From positions 1-64,000 of the forward strand of contig JAEZAM010000093.1 in assembly GCA_023430465.1 (NCBI GenBank): a DNA stretch of 64,000 nt, given 5' to 3'. The DNA comes from Bacteroidota bacterium (lineage in GTDB: Bacteria > Bacteroidota > Bacteroidia > Chitinophagales > Chitinophagaceae). Both the position numbers and the translations under genes were made by a program. This document shows positions 8,145-16,041 of this stretch, piece by piece (the stretch's first letter is position 1; each line of letters opens with the position of its first letter). The notes below the pieces were generated by a model that saw only the letters and a program-made list of their open reading frames with translations, had not been told where the DNA came from and made no database searches.

Positions 8145-8726
8145 ATGAAATTTTTCAACCTGCTCAGAAAAACATTTCCAGCGGTGAATGATGATCCCCA
8201 ACCATTGTTCTTTCACGAAGACGACTTTTGCCAGGTAGAGCTTTCCCCGAAGGAGAACCTTGCATCGTTAACGGAAGAGGCTGATAAGGTCACGGACTTT
8301 GCCCGGCAACATTTCGATGGCGTGGGATATACGGATATCTATATTCGTTCTAAACACCGCCTGGAGTTGAGAGAGCGAAAGATCCGTCAAGATGAGTTGG
8401 AGGCTGTCATCGTTGGGTCCGATCTCAAACGGGCCCCAGCGGTGCTATCGGGCTATGGAGAAAATTATCGGGTAAAGCTGGATGATACAGTCGGGTTCGG
8501 AGAAGGGTATTCGGCAATTTATTTCGATGTAAAAGGCGACGTAGTAGAAAATATTTGGCTTACCGGAGACATTGATGCTGAGGCGGGGAAGTTCAGGAAC
8601 AGCCTTGTGCAAATTGGCCAGAGATGGAACCTCATCCTGATGGACTGGAACCTGTCCATCGCAGTCGATCTGACTGATAATAGGTCAGCGGAAGATTATT
8701 TTACCCAATTAACCGCATTAAAATAG
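8145..8726 (+). CDS. cytoplasmic hypothetical protein
   Basis: 193 residues, no signal or membrane segment, alternating charged and hydrophobic segments of an alpha/beta domain (for example GVGYTDIYIRSKHRLELRER). Not recognised. TAGTTTTG at about 8096-8103 resembles a -7 box about 40 nt before the ATG. The next gene starts 10 bp downstream, so the two are probably one operon. Confidence 0.65.
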   Translation: MKFFNLLRKTFPAVNDDPQPLFFHEDDFCQVELSPKENLASLTEEADKVTDFARQHFDGVGYTDIYIRSKHRLELRERKIRQDELEAVIVGSDLKRAPAVLSGYGENYRVKLDDTVGFGEGYSAIYFDVKGDVVENIWLTGDIDAEAGKFRNSLVQIGQRWNLILMDWNLSIAVDLTDNRSAEDYFTQLTALK

Positions 8727-8736
8727 AGACGACCTG

Positions 8737-9336
8737 ATGATAAAACTTCTAACAGTCCTTGTTCTGTTCCTCTTCTCGTGTAGCCCAAAAGCACGACAGA
8801 CGCCTTTTGAAGAAGCAATCAATCAATTGGTATTTGGCGCGCATTTTATGGATTCGACTGCACAGTTGATCACCACATTGACGGAATCCGGGGAACTGAC
8901 CTACGAACCGCCAAAGGTTTACCAGTCCAATCTCAATCTTTCGATTCTCATGGGTACAGATCAGGCATGGTCTTCCAGGCATCAATATTCTTTCACCAAA
9001 AGTCCCTTACCCGGATACCAGGTTAAGTCCGGCGACATTTCAGTAACGCTCGGCCAGACGGCCACACGGAGCCGGGTCATTGGAAGGTCCTGGACGGTGG
9101 TATTCGAAACGGAGAAAGATGCCAGGTTGTTTTTTGACCGGTTAAATCAAATCTTTGTACCGTTGTCTGACAAGCACAAAGCCTACACCGATGAAGAAGG
9201 CTACCACGTACTTGAACTATCATCGCAACATAACCTTGATAGGGTGATCGATATTGTTTTTTTCATGGGTAAAAGCATTGGCTCGACCACGTATGAGATC
9301 AATCTTTTCACAGCTCATAGCCTCGAAAATGGATAG
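8737..9336 (+). CDS. putative lipoprotein
   Basis: 199 residues. The leader MIKLLTVLVLFLFSC has a lipobox-like LFSC ending at Cys15, so the protein is probably anchored to a membrane facing the periplasm. The mature part includes TAQLITTLTESGELTYEPPK and has no recognised domain. It starts 10 bp after the preceding gene. Confidence 0.7.
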   Translation: MIKLLTVLVLFLFSCSPKARQTPFEEAINQLVFGAHFMDSTAQLITTLTESGELTYEPPKVYQSNLNLSILMGTDQAWSSRHQYSFTKSPLPGYQVKSGDISVTLGQTATRSRVIGRSWTVVFETEKDARLFFDRLNQIFVPLSDKHKAYTDEEGYHVLELSSQHNLDRVIDIVFFMGKSIGSTTYEINLFTAHSLENG

Positions 9337-9391
9337 AGGTGCGCCGGCTGGTAAGACAATTACCGCCGTATTAAATCTTTATAATCTCAGT

Positions 9392-9556
9392 ATGGGTAAA
9401 ATAGCAGCTCTCGTTTTTTTACTAACCGCCACTTTGTGCACCTTTGGTCAAGAGAGAGAGGATGACCTGATAACCGTTCACGTGGCTGATACCGCTGACT
9501 TATACCACCGGGTGCGGCAGGCGATCACGTTTACCAATTTGATCATTATATTATGA
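9392..9556 (+). pseudogene. truncated secreted protein
   Basis: It starts with a convincing signal peptide (MGKIAALVFLLTATLCTFGQ) and continues DDLITVHVADTADLYHRVRQ, a pattern like the N-terminus of longer Bacteroidota secreted proteins, but ends after 54 codons where the next gene begins (4-bp overlap). The truncation lies exactly at the 5' side of a gene that is followed by a half inverted-repeat site, so a cassette-type insertion or deletion may have removed the rest. Confidence 0.5.
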
Positions 9557-10158
9557 AGATACTGATATTACTATTTTTATTATTCATTTCGGTAGGATGC
9601 AATACACGTCCTAAAGAAAAAACGTCTAATGGTGGTGTTGAGCACCCAAAGCCTTTTTTATACCCACCAGGACATCATCTGACTGATTGTTTCTTTGGAG
9701 GTGATACCGTTATACTTATTAAACGACAAAAGTTAGCTGACTCGTCAAGTCTTGAAAAGAGAGAATTTGTAGGTATGGTTCTGAATCAATTGCACAAAGA
9801 AGATACCAGTTTTAATAGGCTGTACGATCTAAATGATTTTAGCCTAAATGATCTTGATTTGGACGGCTACTTAGACCTGATTTACACTCCAAGTAGCAAT
9901 AACTTTGCACGTAATGAATTTAATTTTTCATTGCTTTGTAGGAATCGCGTGGACTCATTCCAGATCGTAAGACTGAAGGGTCTGATTGAGAAAATTGAAA
10001 GGCTTCCTGATGGCGAATTGCTAATCAACACCATTACTTATCCTTGTTGCGACTTTCACAATTTTATTTTCCATTCCAATCACATAGCTGTTCCATCCTG
10101 GACTTGCAGCTCTAATCCGCTAATAGAAGTTCATAAAAGTAAAGTAAAACATCTATAA
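9553..10158 (+). CDS. putative lipoprotein with Asp-rich repeat
   Basis: 201 residues. Leader MKILILLFLLFISVGC with lipobox SVGC. The middle holds DLNDFSLNDLDLDGYLDLIY, which resembles the calcium-binding Asp loop of VCBS/FG-GAP-type repeats. The C-terminus has a CCDFHNF segment. It is followed at 10164 by CGGCACACAAC, the same box that ends cassette 5 of the main array, so it may be a cassette that lost its right-hand site. Confidence 0.65.
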   Translation: MKILILLFLLFISVGCNTRPKEKTSNGGVEHPKPFLYPPGHHLTDCFFGGDTVILIKRQKLADSSSLEKREFVGMVLNQLHKEDTSFNRLYDLNDFSLNDLDLDGYLDLIYTPSSNNFARNEFNFSLLCRNRVDSFQIVRLKGLIEKIERLPDGELLINTITYPCCDFHNFIFHSNHIAVPSWTCSSNPLIEVHKSKVKHL

Positions 10159-10163
10159 ATATA

Positions 10164-10215
10164 CGGCACACAACATGGGTTTGGCGAAAGATTTTTGCGG
10201 GCTGGCCTGGTCCAT
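10164..10215 (+). repeat. left half of an attC-like site
   Basis: CGGCACACAACATGGGTTTG and the following bases are the same left arm seen at 17619 and 16959 (ACACAAC, then ATGGGTTTTGCG). The matching right arm and final GTTRRRY box are absent; the sequence runs into a toxin remnant instead. This looks like a deletion junction. Confidence 0.5.
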
Positions 10216-10290
10216 GAACTAATCGAGCATATACATTATGTGTGTATCCACAAGTCAGGTAGTTGCTATATTTTAAAGAGTTTCACTTGA

Positions 10291-10482
10291 CAGCTACAAT
10301 CACCATCTTTGTATTTCGTAGGCTATGAACAGATCCAGAACGGCCGGACTTCTCTGTTTCTTGACCGCGGAAAGTTAGTCGTCCTTGCCAATGGATTTCA
10401 AAAGAAAACACAAAAGACACCGAAAGGGGAAATTGAAGGAGCGTTGAAATTCAAACACGAGTATGAAAACGAAAAAGATTAA
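10291..10482 (+). pseudogene. N-terminally truncated HigB/gp49-like toxin
   Basis: An open frame of 64 codons without a start codon encodes TSLFLDRGKLVVLANGFQKK followed by TQKTPKGEIEGALKFKHEYE. This is the conserved C-terminal half of the HigB/phage gp49 (DUF891) RelE-like toxin family, including the GFxKKTQKTP signature. The first part of the family, with the start and the WELR region, is missing. Its end overlaps the antitoxin ATG by 20 nt, as in intact modules. Confidence 0.65.
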
Positions 10483-10705
10483 TATCATCAGCCTGGATGA
10501 CTTCAAGGATCGCCACTATGGCAAGCGCGGCACCCGGAAACGGGATAACCTTGAGGCCGGGTATGCTGTTTTTAAGGTAGGTGCCATGATCCAGGAGGCC
10601 CGGTTGGTGAAGGGGTTGACGCAGGAGGAGTTGGCCGATAAAGTGGGTACTACCAAATCTTACATTTCAAAGCTGGAGAATGATGTGAAGAAGGCCCGAC
10701 AATAA
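10463..10705 (+). CDS. HigA-like antitoxin (Xre HTH), probably C-terminally truncated
   Basis: 80 residues with a helix-turn-helix in the second half (VKGLTQEELADKVGTTKSYI, then SKLENDVKKAR). Family members usually continue about 20 residues beyond the HTH, whereas this frame stops after KKARQ. The gene overlaps the truncated toxin fragment upstream. With no functional toxin beside it, it is a leftover antitoxin that may still bind DNA. I did not find the missing C-terminus in another frame. Confidence 0.65.
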   Translation: MKTKKINIISLDDFKDRHYGKRGTRKRDNLEAGYAVFKVGAMIQEARLVKGLTQEELADKVGTTKSYISKLENDVKKARQ

Positions 10706-10797
10706 ATAAAGCGAATTCTGGCTCGATCTGTTCCGGGTTGAAATAATAAAGAAATCCGTTCGCTCATACAAATTCACCGAAATTTGACATCAATACT

Positions 10798-11229
10798 ATG
10801 TTTGACGAACTGGATAAATACAAACAGGCCGATCACTTTTTCTTCCGGGCAACTGATGATCTTGCTGCTGTGTGTAATGCTCCCAACGACTGTAGCGGAG
10901 TATACCTGATCTATGCCTTGAAGGGCGGCCGCGTCGAACTCGTGTATATCGGTCGGTCGGGAGAGATAAAGAAAGACGGAACTCTTTCTATCCGTAAGGT
11001 CGGAGTGGGCGGACTCAGGGATCGACTCATCAACGGTAAGCAGTTCGGCGACGCCAGGCGACACTCCTGGAGCCGACAACTGAAAAATGAGGGCATCGAC
11101 GCGATCGACGTCTACTGGTATGCAACCCACTGTGAGGATTTCACGGATTGCCCGAAAGAGCTCGAAAATAAGTTGCTGCAGAATTTTTATGATATACATG
11201 ACCGGCTCCCGAGATGGAACAGGGGATGA
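10798..11229 (+). CDS. GIY-YIG nuclease-like protein
   Basis: 143 residues. GVYLIYA...VELVYIGRSG corresponds to the paired GIY and YIG strands (about 39-62), followed by GGLRDRLINGKQFGDARRHS with the usual Arg, then the acidic ENKLLQNF helix (about 126-133) matching the family's metal-binding Glu. It is a stand-alone domain of about 90 residues plus extensions, as in many small Bacteroidota GIY-YIG proteins of unknown target. It sits between remnants and repeats. Confidence 0.7.
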   Translation: MFDELDKYKQADHFFFRATDDLAAVCNAPNDCSGVYLIYALKGGRVELVYIGRSGEIKKDGTLSIRKVGVGGLRDRLINGKQFGDARRHSWSRQLKNEGIDAIDVYWYATHCEDFTDCPKELENKLLQNFYDIHDRLPRWNRG

Positions 11230-11890
11230 CTGATAGTGGATGACTAGATGCTGTCTCGCCTGGATACTGGCCTGCCTGCCGAAGGCAGGATGCTGGCTAG
11301 ATACTAGATGGCTGGATGCTGGATACTGGCCTGCCTGCCGAAGGCAGGATGCTGGATGGGCAATGTTTATATGGAGCGGGTAGGAGAAGGAGAGCGGCTT
11401 CGCCTTTTTTCATTTTTAAGTTTTCATTTTCACTTGATCATAGTACCACCCGGACCCTGAGTAGCCAGCGAGCGAAGCGAACTTGCGTACTTGCCCTGAG
11501 CGTGCCGAAGGGTCGACGGGTCCCGAAATCGGGGTGCGGGATGCCTAGTTGAAATACTTACGCCGGGGTCCCTGAGTAGGGCATGAGCGAAGCGAACTTG
11601 CGTACTTGCCCTGAGCGTGCCGAAGGGTCGAAAGGCCATCAGGTCGGATACTGGTTTGCCTGGATACCTACCTGACAGACATCACTTAGACATAATTACG
11701 CCAGCGGTGACTGAGTGCCTCGCGAAGCGAGGCGTATCGAAGGCACCGCGGACAGGATAACTCGACTTGCCCTGCTCGCCCTGCTCGCCCTGCTCGCCCT
11801 GAGCTTGTCGAAGGGAGCTTGTCGAAGGGCGCCTGTCGAAGGGCGCTCCGAAGGGGCGACGGGTTTCGAAATCCGGATACAGGATGCTGG
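11230..11890. repeat. cluster of degenerate repeats and GAA-loop hairpins
   Basis: No gene is supported. It contains the reverse-complement simple repeat (GGATGCTGGATACTGG, about 11250-11360), two relatives of repeat A (about 11440-11540 and 11560-11640) with CCCTGAGTAG and TGCCGAAGGGTCG motifs, and a perfect hairpin GCCTCGC-GAA-GCGAGGC (11717-11733). Tandem CCTGCTCG units (about 11770-11800) and repeated TGTCGAAGG motifs follow. Confidence 0.7.
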
Positions 11891-11897
11891 ATACGCC

Positions 11898-12026
11898 TGG
11901 ACGGTAAAGAAGCTGGACACTTACCTGAAGGAACTGGATTTTATCGATGTAGTGAAGGATAGAAAAATGAATCTTTATAAACTGAAAGGAACGCCTGACC
12001 CGACGCAGGCTTCACTATTTGCCTAA
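11898..12026 (+). pseudogene. C-terminal fragment of an unidentified protein
   Basis: The last 40 or so codons of an open frame give a protein-like sequence (VKKLDTYLKELDFIDVVKDR, then NLYKLKGTPDPTQASLFA) whose upstream part is repeat sequence. It is probably the surviving C-terminus of a gene interrupted by the repeat cluster. The parent family is not recognisable. Confidence 0.35.
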
Positions 12027-12029
12027 ACC

Positions 12030-13514
12030 ATGAGAAATTTTACAGCGGTACTGGTTTGTATGCTATGGCTTGCCAACGCGTATGGCCAGGAGCAATCGAA
12101 TACAACGTCCGCGCAGCTATCGCAGAAATTCAGCGAGCTTTTTCGATCCTACCACAGCAATGGGTTGTTTGAAGGAACCGCTCTGGTTGCCGACAGTTCG
12201 GGAATTGTTTATCACCAATCATTCGGCATTGCCAACCATGACTATGGAATTCCAAACGACAGCAATACCGTATTCCGGATGGGATCACTGGAGAAGCAGT
12301 TTACAGCGATGCTAACGTTGCAATTGATAGAAAAAGGAAAGCTAAGTTTCCAGGGAAAAATAAGCGACTATCTGCCGAAGTACAGGAAATCCACCGGCCA
12401 GCGGGTTTCGATTGAACATTTATTAACCCACACCTCCGGGCTGCCGAGTTATACGGCCTTGCCCAACGTTTGGGACGACTCGCTGCAACTGGCCTACCAG
12501 CCGGAATATGTATTGCAAAAGTTCTGTAGTCGCGATCTTGAGTTTACGCCGGGAACGAAATACAAGTATAGCAATACCAACTATTTCATCCTTGCACAAA
12601 TTCTGCAGCAGGTATCCGGCAGGTCATTATCTGACTTGTTGAAGGAGAATATTCTCGACCTTGCCGGGATGCACCAGACTGGATTGGATGATAGCAGGAT
12701 GCCGCTGAAGCATCGGGCTACCGGGTACTACAACCTTGCACGTACTTATGTGGCTGGGCCCTACATATATACGCCCAACACGATAGGCGCAGCAAGCATC
12801 TATTCAACAGCAATGGATATGTACAGGTGGGATCGGGTGTTGTACACTAACACGCTGCTTACCGGGCCGGGTATGCAAGCGTACTGTTCGCCGCATGTTT
12901 CCGTTTCTCCCGGTTATTCGTATGGCTATGGATGGGAGTTCACGCGCACGCCGCTGGGGGTACATGACACCATTGAGACTATGCAGCATAGTGGCGCTAT
13001 CCGGGCGTTCAGGGCAATTATTTTCAGAGTGCCAAAGGAAAAGAAATGTTTGATATTATTGTCGAACAGTGCCAATCAGTCGGGCTACGATTTGTTTGAC
13101 GAGGTAATGCGGATATTCAGAGGAAATTCGTTCCGCCAGCCAAAGCGGCTGCTGGCCGACACACTTTATACAATTATGGAGCGCGCTTCGATCGAAGAAG
13201 CCGAACGGGCCTATAAAGATCTAAAGAAAAATGATTCCGCGCGATACGAGTACGGGAGGCAGCCACTTGAGTTTCTTGCTGAGAGACTGATGGCCTTTGG
13301 AAGAAATAAGGAAGCGATTGCGGTGTTTGCCCTTGCGCTAGAGGAGGATCCGGGCTATTTCGCGGCCTATTATTACATGGGTAAGGCATATGAGGGGCTG
13401 GGAAAAGTGAAGGAGGCCATCCGGATGTATGAGATGGCGGTTGCGAAGGGAAAGCAATCAAGGGCCGCGACGGACGCAGCTTTTCAAATACGGTACCTAA
13501 GAACCCTCCAGTGA
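12030..13514 (+). CDS. secreted beta-lactamase-fold serine hydrolase with TPR tail
   Basis: 494 residues. Signal peptide (MRNFTAVLVCMLWLANAYGQ). The class C beta-lactamase/DD-peptidase fold is shown by SLEK (SxxK nucleophile motif, about residue 86), YSN (YxN, about 179) and HSG (in place of KTG, about 318), plus HLLTHTSGLP typical of this esterase/peptidase group. From about residue 410 two or three TPR-like repeats follow (AYYYMGKAYEGLGKVKEAIR). Family members act as esterases, D-aminopeptidases or unknown periplasmic hydrolases; resistance to beta-lactams is not implied. It starts 4 bp after the preceding fragment. Confidence 0.85.
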   Translation: MRNFTAVLVCMLWLANAYGQEQSNTTSAQLSQKFSELFRSYHSNGLFEGTALVADSSGIVYHQSFGIANHDYGIPNDSNTVFRMGSLEKQFTAMLTLQLIEKGKLSFQGKISDYLPKYRKSTGQRVSIEHLLTHTSGLPSYTALPNVWDDSLQLAYQPEYVLQKFCSRDLEFTPGTKYKYSNTNYFILAQILQQVSGRSLSDLLKENILDLAGMHQTGLDDSRMPLKHRATGYYNLARTYVAGPYIYTPNTIGAASIYSTAMDMYRWDRVLYTNTLLTGPGMQAYCSPHVSVSPGYSYGYGWEFTRTPLGVHDTIETMQHSGAIRAFRAIIFRVPKEKKCLILLSNSANQSGYDLFDEVMRIFRGNSFRQPKRLLADTLYTIMERASIEEAERAYKDLKKNDSARYEYGRQPLEFLAERLMAFGRNKEAIAVFALALEEDPGYFAAYYYMGKAYEGLGKVKEAIRMYEMAVAKGKQSRAATDAAFQIRYLRTLQ

Positions 13515-13541
13515 GGCCGCGGAAGATGCGGTCTTTCTTTA
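13515..13541 (+). terminator. probable intrinsic terminator
   Basis: The stem GGCCGC/GCGGTC directly after the stop codon of the serine hydrolase is followed by a T-rich run (TCTTTCTTT), consistent with Rho-independent termination. Confidence 0.5.
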
Positions 13542-13659
13542 TTGTTAAATCTGCGGATATGTCCCGCGTGGCGTGCTAGAACGGCATAGTGGTACTAAAA
13601 AATTTGCAAATAGTTTGTAAGTTGTGTCAGCCTCCACTGACTGCTATAATTTCTCCCGG

Positions 13660-13834
13660 AGTGCTGCTGCAGCCATCGCCGGATGTGACTGAGAGCGCAC
13701 GAAGTGTGTCCGGGGGCGGCCTGGAGAATGAGCTCCCGGTGTGGGGCTGCAATGCGGATTCGCCAACGCCGAACGAACTGATTTTGAGATGGATTGTTTT
13801 TTTTTGAACAGCGCGCAATCACATAAATTAGAGT
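13660..13834 (+). promoter_or_regulatory. leader upstream of main cassette array (copy 2)
   Basis: The left part matches repeat B at 2060-2100 (TGTGACTGAGAGCGCACGAA). The right part, about 13745-13834, aligns with 2810-2898 (shared TTTGAACAGCGCG-type segment and AATTAGA). The similarity ends at the first core box GTTAGGC (13835). It is therefore a candidate attI-like site or a fixed array leader. No integrase is encoded here; 13515-13834 has no supported gene on either strand. Confidence 0.5.
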
Positions 13835-13917
13835 GTTAGGCGCTATAAACCAAAATAGAAGGCAATGTTCAACTTTTTTCGAAAATGCAAAGATGAAAAG
13901 CCAAAAAGGAGGCTCCA

Positions 13918-14481
13918 TTGTTAGTTCTCGGCCCCAAATTTTTAAGGGCATTTCTTCGAGTGCCAGCAGATGAATTGATATCACAACTTCCTGATACAAA
14001 CTCAATCCGGTATGTTGGTCAAATAATTTTTCCGAATGGAACGTCCTGGTTTAATATTAGCTACAATGGAACTTTAGGTAAAGGAGGTTTAATTACGGAT
14101 TCTGACAGTGGCTTGCTTCGGCTCGCTGTTGCTGATCCTCAATCGGATGAGCGAATCTTTGTTTTCGATAAGAAACGAAATGGCTGGGATGCCCTATTTG
14201 GAGAAGGCCTGCAACATGATCAGCCATCAATAAAAATTCGCAAAGAAGCGGCTATCGAATTTCGGCCACCTGAGGTTTTTCAAATTGCCATAGTCGCAAA
14301 TTACAATTCAGGAACAAGAGAAGAATTACTTTCGGAAAGCGAAAATGGGAAAGTCACTTTGCCAGACGGACGTGAATTGGCTTTGCAAGACGCCTTTGAC
14401 GACGCATTTGATTCAATTGAGATTTTTTTATTTGACAAAGGTGGCCGTAAACTATTGATTATTTCTGAAGAGCTCGCCTAA
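13918..14481 (+). CDS. cassette 1: unknown protein, start disputed by a frameshift
   Basis: 187 residues from a TTG at 13918 that has a strong GGAGG Shine-Dalgarno match (13908-13912) five bases upstream. Alternatively the true start is ATG 13865 (MFNFFRKCKDEKPK...) and one A has been lost from the run at 13903-13907: restoring it fuses the frames into ...EKPKKEAPLLVLGPKFL. I favour the second because SD use is rare here and the upstream peptide looks native. The protein seems soluble with a beta-rich N-terminal half; I do not recognise it. The cassette begins at 13835 (GTTAGGCGC), the exact reverse complement of GCGCCTAAC at 14489. Confidence 0.6.
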   Translation: MLVLGPKFLRAFLRVPADELISQLPDTNSIRYVGQIIFPNGTSWFNISYNGTLGKGGLITDSDSGLLRLAVADPQSDERIFVFDKKRNGWDALFGEGLQHDQPSIKIRKEAAIEFRPPEVFQIAIVANYNSGTREELLSESENGKVTLPDGRELALQDAFDDAFDSIEIFLFDKGGRKLLIISEELA

Positions 14482-14488
14482 CCAAACT

Positions 14489-14584
14489 GCGCCTAACATC
14501 GTATTGGCAAAAGCGGGCATCAATACCCTAACGACTCAAAGCTTAAGCGATGCCCGCCTTCGCCAATACTTTTCCGTTGCAGGC
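14489..14584 (+). repeat. attC-like site 1 (96 bp)
   Basis: It begins GCGCCTAAC and ends GTTGCAGGC. The inner arms TATTGGCAAAAGCGGGCATC and GATGCCCGCCTTCGCCAATA pair almost completely. It is the shortest and cleanest site of the array. Confidence 0.75.
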
Positions 14585-14609
14585 AAGCTCACAGCGACAC
14601 CCTACATTT

Positions 14610-15254
14610 ATGAACAAACGAATTACATCTCAAGTTTTAGGACAACTTACGCAGGACGACAACTTTGAAGATTGGTGGAAGATTGACAATGTTAGTGTTC
14701 CATTCTTTGACAACAAAAATGTTCCATTCACTTTCATGGACGTTAACCCAACGTCGGACACAACATTCATGGACCAGGCGGACAATGCTCTTCGTAATTT
14801 CCTAAGTCTGACAACAGAAGACAGAAATATTTATTCTGAACTTGTTTATAAAAACTTTACTGACACGTTAGACGAGTTGGGTGATGATACTGTTAGCCCT
14901 GACTTAGCCAACCTGAAAGACCCGAATGGCATTTGGCGTTTTGTAAGTCCTTCAGGCATTTATGTATCAAGACGACACAGACGAGATATGGATATTTATT
15001 TGGCTATTTCATGTGGTTGTGATTGGGAAGAAGAACACGGTTTACAATTGGTATTCAAACAAGGTAAGAAGCTGACAAGAATTAGCGGACATGACGGACA
15101 TATAACAGAAGCAGACGCTTACGACATTCCAGACGAAAAGGACGAATTGCTTTCTAAGTTTTTAATCAACTTCCGATTCACCGCCTGCCTGCAACATTCC
15201 GTTTTGCGTCAGCCGGGCGCGACGAGCTTATCCTCATCTTACTGCTACTATTAG
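14610..15254 (+). CDS. cassette 2: DUF6985-like protein reading into attC
   Basis: 214 residues from ATG 14610, preferred over 14550, which lies inside the preceding recombination-like site. The C-terminal half has the pattern GIWRFVSPSGIYVSRRHRRD ... CGCDWEEEHGLQLVFKQGKK seen in DUF6985-type proteins of unknown function, often found near toxin or immunity genes. The native C-terminus probably lies near residue 190: the last 20 or so codons (CLQHSVLRQPGATSL...) are encoded by the attC-like site that starts at 15186. The unit starts GTTGCAGGCA and its site starts TGCCTGCAAC, an exact match in reverse complement (10 of 10). Confidence 0.7.
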   Translation: MNKRITSQVLGQLTQDDNFEDWWKIDNVSVPFFDNKNVPFTFMDVNPTSDTTFMDQADNALRNFLSLTTEDRNIYSELVYKNFTDTLDELGDDTVSPDLANLKDPNGIWRFVSPSGIYVSRRHRRDMDIYLAISCGCDWEEEHGLQLVFKQGKKLTRISGHDGHITEADAYDIPDEKDELLSKFLINFRFTACLQHSVLRQPGATSLSSSYCYY

Positions 15255-15388
15255 CTACATATCCGGCTGACTCAACGCAAAGAGCAACGGAATATATTTT
15301 CAACTTCAGTATCTTTCATCGGCTGCAGTTCCGGGCTGGACGTTTGGCAAACGTCCTGCCGACCGCAGAGCTGTAGCCGTTGTATGTA
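15186..15388 (+). repeat. attC-like site 2 (203 bp)
   Basis: It begins TGCCTGCAAC inside the end of the upstream gene. Inner arms are CCGTTTTGCGTCAGCCGG and CCGGCTGACTCAACGCAAAG. The outer box GTTGTATGTA ends it. The internal part includes CGGCTGCAGTTCCGGGCTGG, shared with other long sites. Confidence 0.7.
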
Positions 15389-15395
15389 ATGCTAT

Positions 15396-16016
15396 ATGAA
15401 CTCTCTACCAGACAAAGACATCATCAAATTTCTTAAGGACAACATTCAACCACTGGACGACAATGGCTATGGACTTGGATATAGAGCTTCTGCAACTTTA
15501 AAAGACGGGACATTCTTGCCTTGTGTTATCTTTCGTAATCCTGCGACACTAATTAACTTAGCTATACGGCGTTTTAAAGAAGAGCAGTCAGGGAAAAGTA
15601 TATTTTCAAAATCATCTGAACATGGTTATAGAGAAATCGTTAAGACATTTGTTGCAAGTGGCAACTGTGTTAACCACTATGACATTGCAAAAGTTGACAA
15701 AAGCCGTTTCGCTTTTCCAATTGACGTACAAAAGCAAATTAAAGGAGAGACTTCTATGAGTTGGACGGCTTTTGTTGCAAAATTCAAAGACGGTAGACAT
15801 TTAAGTTTTGGTACGACTTGGAATTGGGAGTTTTTTGACCTGCCAGATGATTTCAAAGCAGAAGATATTGGTGAAATAATAAACCATAGCTATTTACTAA
15901 AGACTGGCGAAGTTGTTGGGCATCGCTCTTCATTTGACAGAGTAACAAGAATGGATGAGATGGAGAAAATTTATAGCGACAGACAATTTTTTGAATGTTA
16001 CGTTGACAATTTATAA
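15396..16016 (+). CDS. cassette 3: unknown protein
   Basis: 206 residues, soluble, no recognised domain; conspicuous segments are DGTFLPCVIFRNPATLINLA and WTAFVAKFKDGRHLSFGTTW. It starts 8 bp after the core box. The cassette's first ten bases (GTTGTATGTA) are the exact reverse complement of TACATACAAC that starts its following site at 16042. Codon use is A+T-rich relative to the flanking chromosome. Confidence 0.7.
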   Translation: MNSLPDKDIIKFLKDNIQPLDDNGYGLGYRASATLKDGTFLPCVIFRNPATLINLAIRRFKEEQSGKSIFSKSSEHGYREIVKTFVASGNCVNHYDIAKVDKSRFAFPIDVQKQIKGETSMSWTAFVAKFKDGRHLSFGTTWNWEFFDLPDDFKAEDIGEIINHSYLLKTGEVVGHRSSFDRVTRMDEMEKIYSDRQFFECYVDNL

Positions 16017-16041
16017 TTGCATTTGCGTGACAAAGAAGCAC

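Noticed and set aside
6861..9336. Continuation of a cassette array between 6.8 and 9.3 kb
   Set aside because: The four genes have no YYYAAC/GTTRRRY-bounded inverted repeats between them and one gap is only 10 bp; they look like ordinary chromosomal genes.
9553..10158. Calling the lipoprotein at 9553 a complete cassette
   Set aside because: It has the right box at its 3' end (CGGCACACAAC) but no GTTGTGTGCCG at its 5' side, so only a partial cassette can be argued.
12030..13514. Calling the serine hydrolase a beta-lactamase resistance gene
   Set aside because: The SxxK/YxN/HxG motifs belong to the wide class C-like hydrolase group, most of which are peptidases or esterases; the C-terminal repeats and HSG instead of KTG argue against AmpC.
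13515..13834. Possible integrase gene upstream of the array
   Set aside because: Read on both strands; open frames here are short shadows, with no R...HxxR...Y tyrosine-recombinase pattern.
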